Assembly (NCBI RefSeq): GCF_001659605.2
Contig: NC_035162.2
Span: 31,438,153-31,502,152, forward strand
DNA from: Manihot esculenta
Taxonomy: Eukaryota > Streptophyta > Magnoliopsida > Malpighiales > Euphorbiaceae
DNA length: 64,000 bases
Direction of reading: 5' to 3'
The notes under the pieces are model-generated. The model made no database searches. It saw only the letters and a program-made list of their open reading frames with translations, and was not told where the DNA came from. The position numbers and the translations under genes are program-made. Shown here one piece after another: positions 1 through 11,139 of this stretch; the stretch's first letter is position 1, and each line of letters begins with the position of its first letter.

Positions 1-602
1 GGCAGAAGGCCATGTAATTGCTATAGATTTAAAATTCAATTTTTTTTAATTATATAAAATAAATTAAAATTATGTTATTATAAATAAGATACACAACTTT
101 ATTTCGACTTTTTTATTTTCGACTTATTTTAGATGTATTATTTCTTTCATATTAAAAGAAAAAAACCCTAATTCAACAATTCCCTTCTAATCTTATATGC
201 AGTAGAAATAATGAAATTTGAGATTATTTTATAACAAGCATCAATTACATTTCAAATAAATTGATTTCATTTTATAGTTGTATTTAACCTGAATCACTTT
301 TTAATCCTAGTTATGCCTCTATGCCTTAGAAGTTGATATTCATATTCCCTGTATATGATTGTATTTATTATGTTGTATTCTAAAAGAAGCCATTTGTTGT
401 ACGAGATAACATTTTCTTTGACTTCTATTAACGTCTTATGATTTATCAAATTAAATTCTTATTAACAAATAAAAACTAATTTCTTATTATTTTCTAGCCA
501 ATTATTGAAGAAGGGATTAGAAAATTCAGCAATTAAAAAAGAATAAGGGAGAGTTTTCAGGACTTTATAAATTGAAAAGAAAAAAAAATAATTTATACAA
601 CT
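1..602. other. AT-rich intergenic DNA, no gene seen
   Basis: Strongly AT-rich sequence with poly-A and poly-T runs. No open frame of useful length, no RNA gene and no terminal repeat is visible. It ends where the short LTR element begins. Confidence 0.6.
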
Positions 603-1300
603 TGATAACACATAAACCATGAGCCCTTTCGAGATCTAGACATGTGTACACCACTAGTATGACCAAATAGTCATGATAGAAAGGGTTTATCCTTTTGACC
701 AAGACATGTGTACACCACTAGTATGACCAAATAGTCATGATAGAAAGAGTTTATCCTTTTGACCAGGCCTTTAAAGAGCCCGAGTGAAAAGGGTCCCAAA
801 CTTCGTCAAGAATCAGCTCGAACATCATCAACCTCGACCTTTCAAATCAGGTCTTCACACCTCAAGTATCCCTACAAAACTTTAAATGTGTGTGGGATAG
901 CAGCCTTGACATAATATGTATTAGGAATAGTATGGTATTAGCCTACTTGGTATTAATGAGTCAAATGTCCGCCATTAATGAGTCAACTGCATGTCATTAA
1001 TGAGCCGTCCGAACCATCTACCCAAATTGCCATTGTCCACTCTGAAGGGATATGTCATAGGCGTATCCTGTACGGATTAGAGGATATATACCCCTTCCAT
1101 TCTTGAGGAAGGGGATTTCACTTTGTCTTCTCAAAATCTTTAGCTTCAACTACAACTCCAACATTAACACCTCTAAAAATACTACCCAAATCCATTAATA
1201 CCCTCATTTGCTAAGCTAAGCTCATTTACTACCATTATAAAACCTTCAACGTCAGTCCACGTGTCACCATCTAGTAAACTCTCGAATCTCACAAATATCA
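603..1300 (+). repeat. 5' LTR of a degenerate short LTR retrotransposon (Tat-like)
   Basis: This block begins TGATAACACATAAACCATGA and is followed two bases after its end by TGGCATCGTTTGTAGGAACT. That resembles the primer-binding region of Tat-type Ty3-gypsy elements (TGGCGCCGT...GTGGGAA in relatives). A diverged copy lies at 1907-2516: both contain the GGCCTTTAAAGAGCC box, a GGGTCC...AAACT stretch, ACAAAACTTTAAATGTG, and an end reading GGTCCACGTGTC(T/A)CCATC. The copy here is longer because it holds a 64-bp tandem duplication. The exact ends are uncertain by several bases, and I found no matching target duplication outside the pair. Confidence 0.6.
638..765. repeat. 64-bp tandem duplication inside the LTR
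   Basis: Two adjacent copies (638-701 and 702-765) start AGACATGTGTACACCACTAG and end TTTGACCA. They are identical except for GGGTTT versus GAGTTT. The paired LTR at 1907-2516 has only one diverged unit, so the duplication arose after this LTR copy was made. Confidence 0.9.
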
Positions 1301-1906
1301 ATTGGCATCGTTTGTAGGAACTAAGGAAATTTTTTTTTATCATCAGAGTTTCAAACCAAACCCATTGAGATCTATATGGCTAACTCACAAAACAACCCAC
1401 CTACCTTCATCGGAAACAATTTCCAAAATGTGAAAGTGCCTGCCACTCAAGGCTTTCTAATGACCTTACTTCCCTAAAACTTTGCTAAACTAGTGATGTC
1501 TACTATACCACCCACTAGTAGTCCTATGCCTCTAAACACCATTCCACAAACACATATCTGAAGCAGAAAACTCTTAAGGAAGAAGAGAAGAAGAAGAAGA
1601 GAGACAAGAAGAATGTTGAAGATGCAAAGGAGGTTTTGAAGGCCAAAGTGAATTATTGCCCCACTTAAAGGACTTTTAAACCTACAAAATCCAAAGCGTA
1701 TTTATAAAATCTCTTCGAAACCCTCAGTAACGATATTAAGGTTTCTCCCACACTCACTATATATACCTATGATGCCTCTTCGAAATGCTCAAAATGGGCA
1801 CATAATTTCCATCACACTCATTTGATATACAACTATCCTAAATTTAATAAAATTAATTCACCCCTCATATTGTCATAAATAACTATATGAGAGATAAAAA
1901 GACATC
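1301..1906 (+). pseudogene. Internal remnant of the short LTR element (gag N-terminus, decayed)
   Basis: After the primer-binding-like site at 1303, an ATG at 1376 opens a frame beginning MANSQNNPPTFIGNNFQN, as a gag leader would. It is stopped after about 35 codons and further stops follow. A purine-rich Lys/Arg-coding stretch (about 1575-1625) and a few in-frame fragments remain. Only about 0.6 kb lies between the two LTRs, so gag is truncated and pol is absent. The assignment to a Tat-like element rests on the primer site and the LTR pair, not on a recognised protein domain. Confidence 0.45.
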
Positions 1907-2516
1907 TGATAATATATAAATTATAAGCCCATTCAAGATCAAGACACGTGTATAGACTATCCAAACGACCATGATAGGAATAACTTATCCTCTCGTCCAG
2001 GCCTTTAAAGAGCCTGGGCAAACAGGGTCCTAAACTCCATTAAGAATCTTCTCAATCATCACCAACCTCACCTTCTAAGGATCACGTCTCCGCACCTCGA
2101 ATATGTGTACAAAACTTTAAATGTGCATGCGATGACAGTTTTGACGTAATATATGTTAAGAATAACATAGTCTTAACCAGTTTGGCATTAATAAGCTAAC
2201 TGCCAGCCATTAATGAGCCTTTTAAACTACATACCAAAAGTGTCATTGTCTCACTATGAAGGGACATATCTTAGAGATACCCTATACACATCGGAAAATA
2301 TATACTCCTTCCATTCTCGATAAGAGGGATTCCACTTTATCTTCTCTAAATTTTTAGCTTCCACTGTAACTCTAACCTTAACACCTTCAAAAATACTAGG
2401 CAACTCTATTACTATTCTCATTTTCTAAGCTAAGCTCATTTATTACCATTGAAAATCCTTCAATGCCGGTCCACGTGTCTCCATCCAATGAACCTCCGAA
2501 TCTTACAATCATCGCA
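1907..2516 (+). repeat. 3' LTR of the degenerate short LTR retrotransposon
   Basis: Starts TGATAATATATAAATTATAAG and follows the 603-1300 copy throughout, with many substitutions. It shares the CAGGCCTTTAAAGAGCC box and the ACAAAACTTTAAATGTGCAT, CCATTAATGAGCC and CCACGTGTC blocks. The amount of divergence marks an old insertion. Confidence 0.6.
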
Positions 2517-3344
2517 ATTAAAATAATAAATTTTGTTTATTTTTTTTTTAATAAATCCCAATCATATCCCTCTGTTAAGAGTTAAATAACAATTGCTACT
2601 AATTAAATCATTAATGAATTCCATACATATTAAATAGACCAATTAGTATAAAAAAATTCAAAACTAATATAAATCCTTACAAGTTGTTTAGATTGTTAAA
2701 AATTACAAACTTTATTTTAATTGTTTCAATTTTTAGTGAAAATATTTTTTAATTGGAATCAGACCAAATTGGATTTTGTAATGACATGTGACATATTTTA
2801 TTATAGTAATATAATATGTAGATAAAGATGGTTGATATAAAAACTCTAAAAAAATTTATTATTTTTTAATTTAATGTAAATTTTTAAAAGTTGATATTCA
2901 TAAAAATTGAAAGTAAAACTATTTTTAAGAATTGAATAGAGTATAATGTGTATACTTTTTATATTATTGATTTAAAATAAATAACAAATAACTGTATTTG
3001 AATAATTTTGTTAAACCAAATTTTATAAATAAAAAATCAAAGAAAAAATAGCTACACCTGTGCCCATCAGTTCATCCAATATATATAGGTATGCAACTAT
3101 CGGTTCAAAATGGAATAATTGAATAATGAAATTTTAAAATTTTAAAAATCAAACTAAAATATAAAGGAAATTAAATTCAATAAAATAAAAAAATTCAACT
3201 GAAATAAAAAAATTTAATTTAATTCAGTTGATAACTTGAATCAATCAGTGATTTACAATTTTCTAAGTGTCAAAATAAAATTCAATTATTCCGATATAAA
3301 TTATAATCACTAACTATAGTTTGCAATACTTAAAAATAAAATAT
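2517..3344. other. AT-rich intergenic DNA, no gene seen
   Basis: Long A/T tracts with stops in all frames. The stretch from about 3110 to 3300 has several short TTCAA/TTGAA inverted pairs but no clear element boundary. Confidence 0.5.
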
Positions 3345-4640
3345 CTGAATCAATCAAAGAGTTCATAGCTTATTAGATTTTCAAAACAGAATCTCCATTA
3401 TCCAACTACAAAAGCACCCAATGCACAATTTGAATTTCAATTACAATTTACAATACTAGAAAAATCATAGAAGTTAATGAATGAAAGAAGAGTGATGATT
3501 TTTTTCAAAAATAAGTTTTTGTTGGATTTGGTTCAGTAATATAGTTAAAAAAATTAAAACGTTGCCGTTTTATATATATATATTCTCCTTCACGCCACTT
3601 GTATCTCTCCTTCAAGCCATTTCAGTTTCTCTTACACGCCACTCTAATGCAATTCCTTGTTCTTCCTTTCCTCCTTGCGGCGACTGAAGAAGGATTGTCT
3701 CTGCCTCATCTAGTCATGTTCCTCTATCAGTTCTCCATTCTCCATCTCAAAAATTTATGGAGTCCTCACAATCGATTGTTGATTGAGTTGTGGGCTATGA
3801 GTGTTGATCAGAAATGTGGCTTGTGATTCATTTTTTTCCTCCTCCTCTTCTTTCTGCATCATCGTTAGTGGCTGCTAAGTTACTCAAGGTAAGGCCATTC
3901 ACTTCTAGATTCAATCGCTATGCTATGGTCTCAACGATGTCGTTCGTGTGATTCATTTTTTTCCTCCTCCTCTTCTTTCTGCATCATCGTTAGTGGCTGC
4001 TAAGTTGCTCAAGGTAAGGCCATTCACTTCTAGATTCAATCGCTATGCTAGGGTCTCAATGATGTCGTTCGTGTGATTTATTTTTAAGCAAATCATTCAC
4101 TCTTCTTTAATTGCTTAAATTCTATGAGTTTTTAGTATTGCAAATTGTAATTAAAATTGAGATTGTGCATGTGGTGATTTTGTAGTTGTGGATAATGGGG
4201 ATTCTGTTTTGAAAATCTAGTGGGCTATGAAATCTTTTATTGATTAAGATTTTTTATTTCTCAGTGTTGCAAATTGAAATTGTGCATTTAATTATTTTGT
4301 AGTTGTAAATTTTATTGGGATAATGGGATTCTATTTTGGGAATGAGAAGGTTGTGAATGGCTAATTGATCTTTGTTGACAACCTCTTCAAATTGATGAAC
4401 CAAATCAATCTGGGACGATTCAATCAACAATCAATTGTGAGGACTCTACAGATTTGAGGTCAAGAATGGAGAACTGATAGAGGGACAAGACTAGACAAGG
4501 CGGAGGTAATCCTTTTTCGATCACCACAGGAAGGCAAGGAAGAACAAGGAATTGCATTGGAGTGGCATGAAGGAGCGGCTGGAATGGCTTAAAAGAGAGA
4601 CACGAGTAGTGTGAAGGAGAGGCTGGGAGGCTTTAGAGAG
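3345..4640. repeat. Inverted-repeat (foldback-like) structure
   Basis: Two blocks recur on the opposite strand. Block a (about 3350-3470, containing TTTTCAAAACAGAATC and CCAACTACAAAA) reappears inverted at about 4135-4225, and again more weakly at about 4265-4345. Block b (about 3588-3800, containing ATGCAATTCCTTGTTCTTCC and CACAATCGATTGTTGATTG) reappears inverted at about 4420-4620. The order a-b-...-a'-a''-b' is not a simple palindrome. A foldback or captured-fragment element rearranged after insertion would explain it. The ORF 3599-3826 lies in block b and has no recognisable domain. Confidence 0.55.
3822..4071. repeat. Two tandem copies of a 125-bp unit
   Basis: Copies start at 3822 and 3947 with TGTGATTCATTTTTTTCCTC and are nearly identical (ACTC/GCTC, ATGG/AGGG, AACG/AATG differences). 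A third copy starts at 4072 with TGTGATTTA but diverges at once. The pair sits in the centre of the inverted-repeat structure. Confidence 0.9.
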
Positions 4641-6980
4641 CAAGAGAGAGGAGGATATATATCTATAAAAGAAAAAAAATGACAATCGAAAAACTGAAAT
4701 CTTTTAAAATGAATACTGAATAAAAAATCAAATTTAATAGGATCAATTTGATTTTTCAGTTAAAAATGAAATTTGCTATAAATTTATTTGTACATTCAAT
4801 CAATAAAAAATTAAAAATTTAATGATAGCTTTCACTGTATTTTGATATTTTTTTTAATTTTAAATTAAATATTAAAATTATATTAAACATATATATACGG
4901 TGCATAAAAAATTTTAAAAATAAAATTAATAAAATTTATATATTTTTATTTAAAAGCTAAATAAATAAGCCTGTATAATTTTATTAAAGGTCAAATAAGT
5001 TATTATATATAATATAATATTATTTTTAATAATAAAATATTATATTGTAATTTGAAATATTAAAATTTTTATATTTTAATTAATATAAAAATTAAAAAAT
5101 ATATAGAAATATTAAATAATTTTTAAAATGTAAAAATACAATTTTTTATAATAAAAATAATACTTATTTATTTAAAAATAATATTTTATCATTAAAAATA
5201 ATATTCTATTATATATGATTTGTTTAGTTTTTATTAAAAATTATAGATAAATTACATTTTAATCCTTGAATTTTAATGTAATTAACGGATCAATTTTTAT
5301 ATTTTTAAAATTGAATACTTAAATCTCTATATAATCAAACCTTTTAAATTGGAGATGGTTCCATCCATAATTCCGTTAATTAACTAGTCAAAGGAATAAT
5401 AAATACTTTAAATATTTAAAATACTCTCGTAAACATTTAAATCATTTCCAATACAGGTGAAAATATTATATTGCATAAATTAAACTTTAATTTTTATTTT
5501 TTAACATAATTGACAGATTAGTTCTTATATTTTTAAATTAAATCTTTTAATTCATTTATATTTCATCCGCCTAAAATTATAATTTTTTTATACATTGTAG
5601 ACATTAGTTTAAAGCTAGTAGATTGTCAAACTTTTTCAGAAAGTATAATTTCTTTTTAAAATACTCTTTATAAAAATTTATAACTTATTTAAAAATTACT
5701 TAATACCACTTAAAAATAATTAAAATTATAAGTATTTTCTAAAAATTTTGAAGTATTTTAATGAATAAAAAATGAAAAATAAAAGTGTTAAAAATTATTT
5801 AATGAGATATTATATATAAAAGTTAATGAAATTTAAATGTTCTTTTAAATAAAAAAATTAAGGATTAAAATATTTAAATTATAATAAATAAGGATCGACT
5901 GATTATAAAAGAATTTAAGTGTATGATTTTAAAAATATAGGAATCGATTTATTAATTATATTAAAATTCAATAAATACGTATAATTTATTCATTTTAATA
6001 AAATAATAAAGATGTATTTATATTTTTAATGACAAAAAATGAATAAAGAAATTCTAATTTAAATGAATTGAAAATTTAAAAATATAAAAATTAATTTATT
6101 AATTATTTTAAATTTAATAATTAAAATATAATTTATTTAAAATGTGAAGATTTAATTGATAAAAAATTTTAAATTACGATCGTCTGACCCTAGACTTTAA
6201 TTGAATTTGTATCCGGAGAATTTCCCGTTGAAGTGTGGTTTGTTAGCTTTAGCAAAGCAAGCAGAGTGGGTTGGGCTATTTGAATAGACTTAGGTTTTGT
6301 CTTTCTTTGGTTTGTTTTTAAAATCCTTATATAAGCTAGCCTGTTAGGCCATGAAAATACAACTTTAGAGAAGCATAGCTAAACACGTAAGTAACACCAC
6401 GTGGTACTACTAATCTTTTTCCGTTTTAAATACGGTAGTTCAGTTGGTCCGCGTAAACTTTAATGTTTTAACATCACATACTTGTCAGCTTTTGAGAGTG
6501 AATACTGACACATTCAGATTCCCTGAAGACTTGTCGGTTTCACATCACTGGCTCCCCAGGCCAACTCACTCTACATTTTCGAATGGCGTATACGGCATCC
6601 CCATGACCGCTGACGCCGCTTTTTTGGAAAAATATAAATTTATTAATAATGTTAAAACCTCAACAATCAGATGCAAATTAAATATAAAATTGTTTATTAC
6701 CGTTAATAAAGTTGCTTTAAAAAAAAACTCTACGGGTCCTTTTTGTTTTGTTCGAACTCTATCAGTCGCGTAGTATATATATATATAATAATTAAACTCT
6801 TAATTTAATTCTATTTAATAAATTCATACTTATATTAAAAATGATCACTTTATTGTTAGCCTTTGAATTGACTGATAAAAAAATTGTTTAAGGATAATAA
6901 TGCCCAAGAGACGAACTTAAAGGGGCAAAATTTTAATTTTTAAATAACGGTAAGGTTAAATTTGAATTTATTTTAAATAT
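4641..6980. other. AT-rich intergenic DNA, no gene seen
   Basis: Very AT-rich from 4660 to about 6170 and again from 6780. A less AT-rich island at about 6180-6780 contains a 109-codon open frame (6444-6773) with no recognised domain, which I do not call a gene. No RNA gene, LTR or long repeat is visible. Confidence 0.5.
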
Positions 6981-7275
6981 CAGTCTGATTCGGTTCGATT
7001 CGGTTCGGTTTAATCAATTTTAATTTTTAATAAATTTTTTACTTTTCACACATTATTTTTAATATTTTAAAATTTAATTAAAATATTTTAATTTTAATAT
7101 AATTTAATTTCTCTATATTATTAAAAATAATATATTATTATTACTAATCAGTTCGGTTCAATTTTTTTGATTTTTCTCTAATTAAAATCGAATCGAACTG
7201 AAATAACAAAAATTTTTAAAATTAAAAATTGAATCGAACCGAATTTTTAAATTAATTCAGTTGAACCGAATACTG
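6981..7275. mobile_element. MITE-like block with inverted GGTTCGGTT-type ends
   Basis: The left end reads CAGTCTGATTCGGTTCGATT. The right end, read on the other strand, starts CAGTATTCGGTTCAACTG. Further inverted pairs of ATTCGGTTC/GAACCGAAT lie inside, for example near 7150-7165 and 7187-7243. The interior is AT-rich and non-coding. Size and symmetry suit a non-autonomous DNA transposon. I see no clear target duplication, so the ends are approximate. Confidence 0.4.
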
Positions 7276-7772
7276 CTCGCTCTATAAAACACTACCAATA
7301 CACTCAACAAAATAAAAAAAAATAAAAAAAAAATAGAAAATAAACTTACTAAAACTCATCTAATTTTAAATTTATTTTTAGATTTTATACATCAAATAGT
7401 AATTAATAAATAATTAAAGGAAAAATATAATAAATAATGGGGAGTGAATAAATTTTAATAAATAAAATTGCACATTTAAATCATTCTACGTCAATGAAAA
7501 AAAAAAAAAAGCGCTTAACGTTCACATGTACTGACCAAAACATAAAATATTTAATCAAATAAAATTACTTAATTGTGAATATTATTTTGTTTTTGTTTTT
7601 TCTGAAAAATTAATATTCTTCTCAAAAGCAGGTGACCTACCGAATAAATTGACAGTGAAGGGCTCCCTTGTTGGGCCGATTGTGCGGACAATTGAAAAAA
7701 GCGGCAGCACATACATTCACAATCTGCTGCTCTTTTGTCCCGGTTGAAGTTCCACTGCGCAAAGAAGCAGCC

Positions 7773-9331
7773 ATGGAAGGAATCAAAGGGAATCAAATCA
7801 TCACCGGCGGCAACCGCCATGTGGTGGCGATGCCTTATCCTGGTAGAGGTCATGTAAATCCGATGATCAATCTTTGCAAGCTCCTGTCATTTAAGGATCC
7901 TAATATTGTCATTTCGTTTGTGGTCACCGAAGAGTGGCGGAGCCTCCTGAGCTCTTATTTCCTGCCAAATAACATCCGATTTGAAACGATCCCAAATGTA
8001 ATACCTTCGGAGCATGGCCGTGCTAAGGATTTTCCAGCTTTTTTAGAAGCAGTAAACACAAAGATGACAGCTCCTTTTGAGCAACTTCTTGATCGGCTTG
8101 AGTTGCCTGTGAATGCTATCGTAGCTGATACTTACTTGGGTTGGGTGCTCGGAGTTGGGAATAAAAGGAATATTCCGGTAGCTTCTCTTTGGACTATGTC
8201 AGCTACTGTGTTTTCTATCTTCCACCATTTCGATCTACTCGTCCAAAATGGTCATTTTCCGATCATATTTTCCGGTATGTACAACCAGATGCTGATTTAT
8301 CATTTATTATTATTAATTTAACGATCCAATAAATTGGGATAGACTGATAGTAAGTTGAAGAAGCAAATTAATCAGTATTAATTTTAGTTTTGATAACAAA
8401 TGATATCTTTGATTCATATTTAAGCATTTGTTGAATTTGGCAAGCAGAACGAAAAGAAGAGCGTGTTGACTACATCCCTGGAGTCCCTCCGACACGTCTG
8501 TTAGATTTTCCTACAATCTTTAATGGAGCTGCAGGACAAACTTTTCCTCTAGCACAGAAGTCCACTTCAATTGTGTCCAAAGCACAATACCTTTTATTCA
8601 CTTCTGCTTACGAGCTCGAACCATTAGCAATCAACGCTTTAAAATTGACGTTTCCCTTTCCTGTCTACCCTTTAGGCCCAATGGTACCATATTTTGAACT
8701 GAAACACAATTCTGATTTAGCTACTACTGATCAAGAACTCCCACACTACATAGAATGGCTGAATTCTCAACCTAGAAATTCTGTGTTGTATGTCTCTATG
8801 GGAAGCTTCCTTTCAGTTTCAGGCACCCAATTGGATGAAATTGTAGCTGGAGTGAGAGATAGTGGTGTTAGGTTCTTGTGGATATCTCGTGGAGATACAA
8901 GTCTGTTTAAAGATGGCTGTGGTGATATGGGTTTGGTGGTTCCTTGGTGTGATCAATTGAGAGTTCTGTGTCATCCTTCTATTGGTGGTTTCTGGTCACA
9001 TTGTGGTTGGAATTCTAGTTTAGAAACTGCTTTTGCAGGAGTTCCAGTGCTAGCTTCTCCTATATTCTGGGATCAAACTTCCAATAGTAAGAAAATTGTA
9101 GAAGACTGGAAGATTGGGTGGAGAGTGAAACAAGGGGCTGATGGGGATAGCTTGGTGAGAAGAGAAGAAATTGCAAAACTAGTGAAGCGTTTTATGGATG
9201 GAGAAAACAGTGAAGCAATTGAAGTGAGAAAACAATCAAAAGAAATTCAAGAAGCTTGTCTTAAAGCAATTTCTCAACATGGATCATCTGATACTAATCT
9301 TGAGTCTTTCTTAAAGGACATTTCACAATGA
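7773..9331 (+). CDS. UDP-glycosyltransferase, UGT87 type (two exons)
   Basis: Predicted CDS is 7773-8274 joined to 8448-9331, 461 aa. The enzyme would transfer a sugar from a UDP-sugar to a small acceptor in the cytosol; the acceptor cannot be read from sequence. Seen: N-terminal HVVAMPYPGRGH with His27 where family-1 enzymes have the catalytic base, and Asp119 in VADTYLGW at the partner position. The donor-binding PSPG box runs from VPWCDQLRVLCH through HCGWNSSLE to PIFWDQ. WCDQ in place of the common WxPQ, and a phase-1 intron after ...PIIFS leading to ERKEERVDYIPGVPP, match the UGT87 group as I know it. I chose the ATG at 7773 because the protein then starts just before the conserved HVV strand; an in-frame ATG at 7668 would add 35 residues with no family match. 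It is the only apparently intact host gene here. Confidence 0.9.
8275..8447 (+). other. Intron of the UGT87-type gene
   Basis: The donor is TCCG|GTATGT and the acceptor GGCAAGCAG|AACG. The 173-bp intron is AT-rich and joins the two reading frames in phase (G|AA = Glu168). Reading through instead gives a stop at about 8319. Confidence 0.85.
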
Positions 9332-9419
9332 GGCCAAAGAGAAATTTTAGAATACAGTTGGTATGTATTATGATGATTTATCCCGTTGAGGTTTTTGTGG
9401 GTCCTCAATAATTGCATTG

Positions 9420-9425
9420 AATAAA
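9420..9425 (+). promoter_or_regulatory. Candidate polyadenylation signal of the UGT gene
   Basis: AATAAA lies 89 bases after the stop codon, followed by T-rich sequence. The position is plausible for a plant 3' UTR, but such hexamers are frequent in AT-rich DNA. Confidence 0.4.
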
Positions 9426-10311
9426 TTCTCCCAGGCCAATTGATTTGTCAATTACTCTTCCTTATTTATTTGTTGCATGATTGGTATGTAAACCTTGAGG
9501 TTCCACATCTACCATGCTTTGAAATTCATCCTGCAATTTAACAATGCTACTATTTTCATAATTTTTTATTAAATTTTAAAATTTTATTTTAAATTATTTA
9601 AAAATCACGTGCAAAGTTTTTAAATTACTTTTATGGTTGAAAAGGATTTTGAACTTTTAGAATGTTTTTTTTTTTTTTTTTTATACTTATTTTTGTCCAA
9701 AAAAGAGTAAAAAAACTAGAAACAAAATCATGAGCCAGATAATGTTAAATTGGGCCGGTCAAATCAAGCCAGCAGGATTGAATTAATTCAATCAAATCGT
9801 CCCTACCCTTTTTCTTCCTCATTCTGTGAGATCACTCCATCCTTTTTATTTCCTTTTTCTTGACAGGCAATACCCACCCCATAGCTGGTCACCACCATTG
9901 CTCTCCATCTCCGACCAACCCATCCTCTTTCATTACAAAGAAAATAGATCTTTTGTATAAAAAATATTCTTCATTGGAAGTATAAATTTCACCATTTTAA
10001 AATTTAAATACTAGTAATGATAACAAAATTCGTCACAAACGTTATCATTGCCATGCAATAGTATAGTGACAAAGTAATTAAATTTTTCTGACAGCGTGTG
10101 ATATCTAAAAGGGTATAAAATTGTCTCAAAATAATAAAAAGTGAGTAAAATATTATATACATAGAAACTGAAATTTAAGTATAAAAGTATTTGTAAATCT
10201 ATTTATTAGACTATTAATTGTAAAATTTAAAATAAAATAATATAATAAAATTAAACATTTTAACTTTATAAAATAATTAATATTAAATATTAGAAGATCT
10301 TAATTTTAAAT
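9426..10311. other. Intergenic DNA, no gene seen
   Basis: Low-complexity AT-rich sequence with a T-tract near 9667-9682 and a short mixed-composition part at 9780-9930. No frame, repeat pair or RNA gene could be supported. Confidence 0.5.
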
Positions 10312-11000
10312 ATGGCAATAATTCGATTTGGACTGTGAACTGAACCAGAAACGGGTTGGTCAAATTTGAAAGCAGACCAATCAACCGGTTTTGGTTCTTG
10401 AACTGTACCGAAACCTTAGACTAAGAAGACTGGTTACAGTTCCTCTTCCTGTGAACCAGAATAAAAATTGGACTAGAATCGGTCAGTTCGAGCTGACGGT
10501 TCAATTCAGTTTCAATTTAATTTTTTATTTTTTTAAAAAATTATATAACTTAAAATTAATGTATAAACAAATTAAATTGTAAAATAATTAAATTTAAATT
10601 TATTAAAAATATTATTTACATTTAAATGTAATATTATTTTATTTTTATATATGTATACAATTTTATTTTTTTTGTTATGTAAATGAATACATTTTATAAT
10701 TTATTTATTTAATAAAATATATTTTCAATAATATTTAAGATTTATATTTATTTTTTTATATTTTATTTAAATTTTTTATTTTTTTTAATTGAAATCAGAT
10801 TAATCGTCTATAATTTAAATTTAATTGAAATCAGAACTAGAAGTATAAAAAACTAAAACCATAACCGCTTTAAAATTGAACAGGTGTTAAAAAATCAAAA
10901 CTGTTTTGAATATTTTAAATCGAATCGATTTTGATTTGATTTGAAAAATAAATCAAATCATCGATTTCAAACTGAAACCGGGCCATAGTCATGTCTACTT
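10312..11000. mobile_element. Possible MITE-like element
   Basis: The two flanks carry partly inverted, CGGTTT/AAACCG-rich sequences: TATGGCAATAATTCGATTTG at the left and AACTGAAACCGGGCCATAGT at the right. An AT-rich core lies between them. The 63-codon frame at 10391 is a by-product. Ends and family are uncertain. Confidence 0.3.
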
Positions 11001-11139
11001 GATTTTACTTATGGATACATATTTAAAAACAATGAATGAAATAAGTTAAACAAAAATACACAATTACAGTAATGAGAGAAAAAGATTGAATTTAACACTT
11101 AAATTAAGAGAGGTCAGATTTCATAAAGTTTATAATACT

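Noticed and set aside
3599..3826. 75-codon frame near the inverted repeat
   Set aside because: It lies within a repeated block that also occurs inverted, and it shows no domain; the Leu/Phe-rich composition comes from CT-rich DNA.
6444..6773. 109-codon open frame in the upstream intergenic region
   Set aside because: No recognised domain, no splice or homology support, and its tail runs into AT-rich sequence.
7668..7772. Extended N-terminus of the UGT from the ATG at 7668
   Set aside because: The extra 35 residues do not resemble UGT sequences, and a standard start at 7773 gives the family's usual length.
7569..7853. 94-codon minus-strand frame across the start of the UGT gene
   Set aside because: It is antisense to the conserved N-terminal coding exon; the plus strand carries the family motifs.
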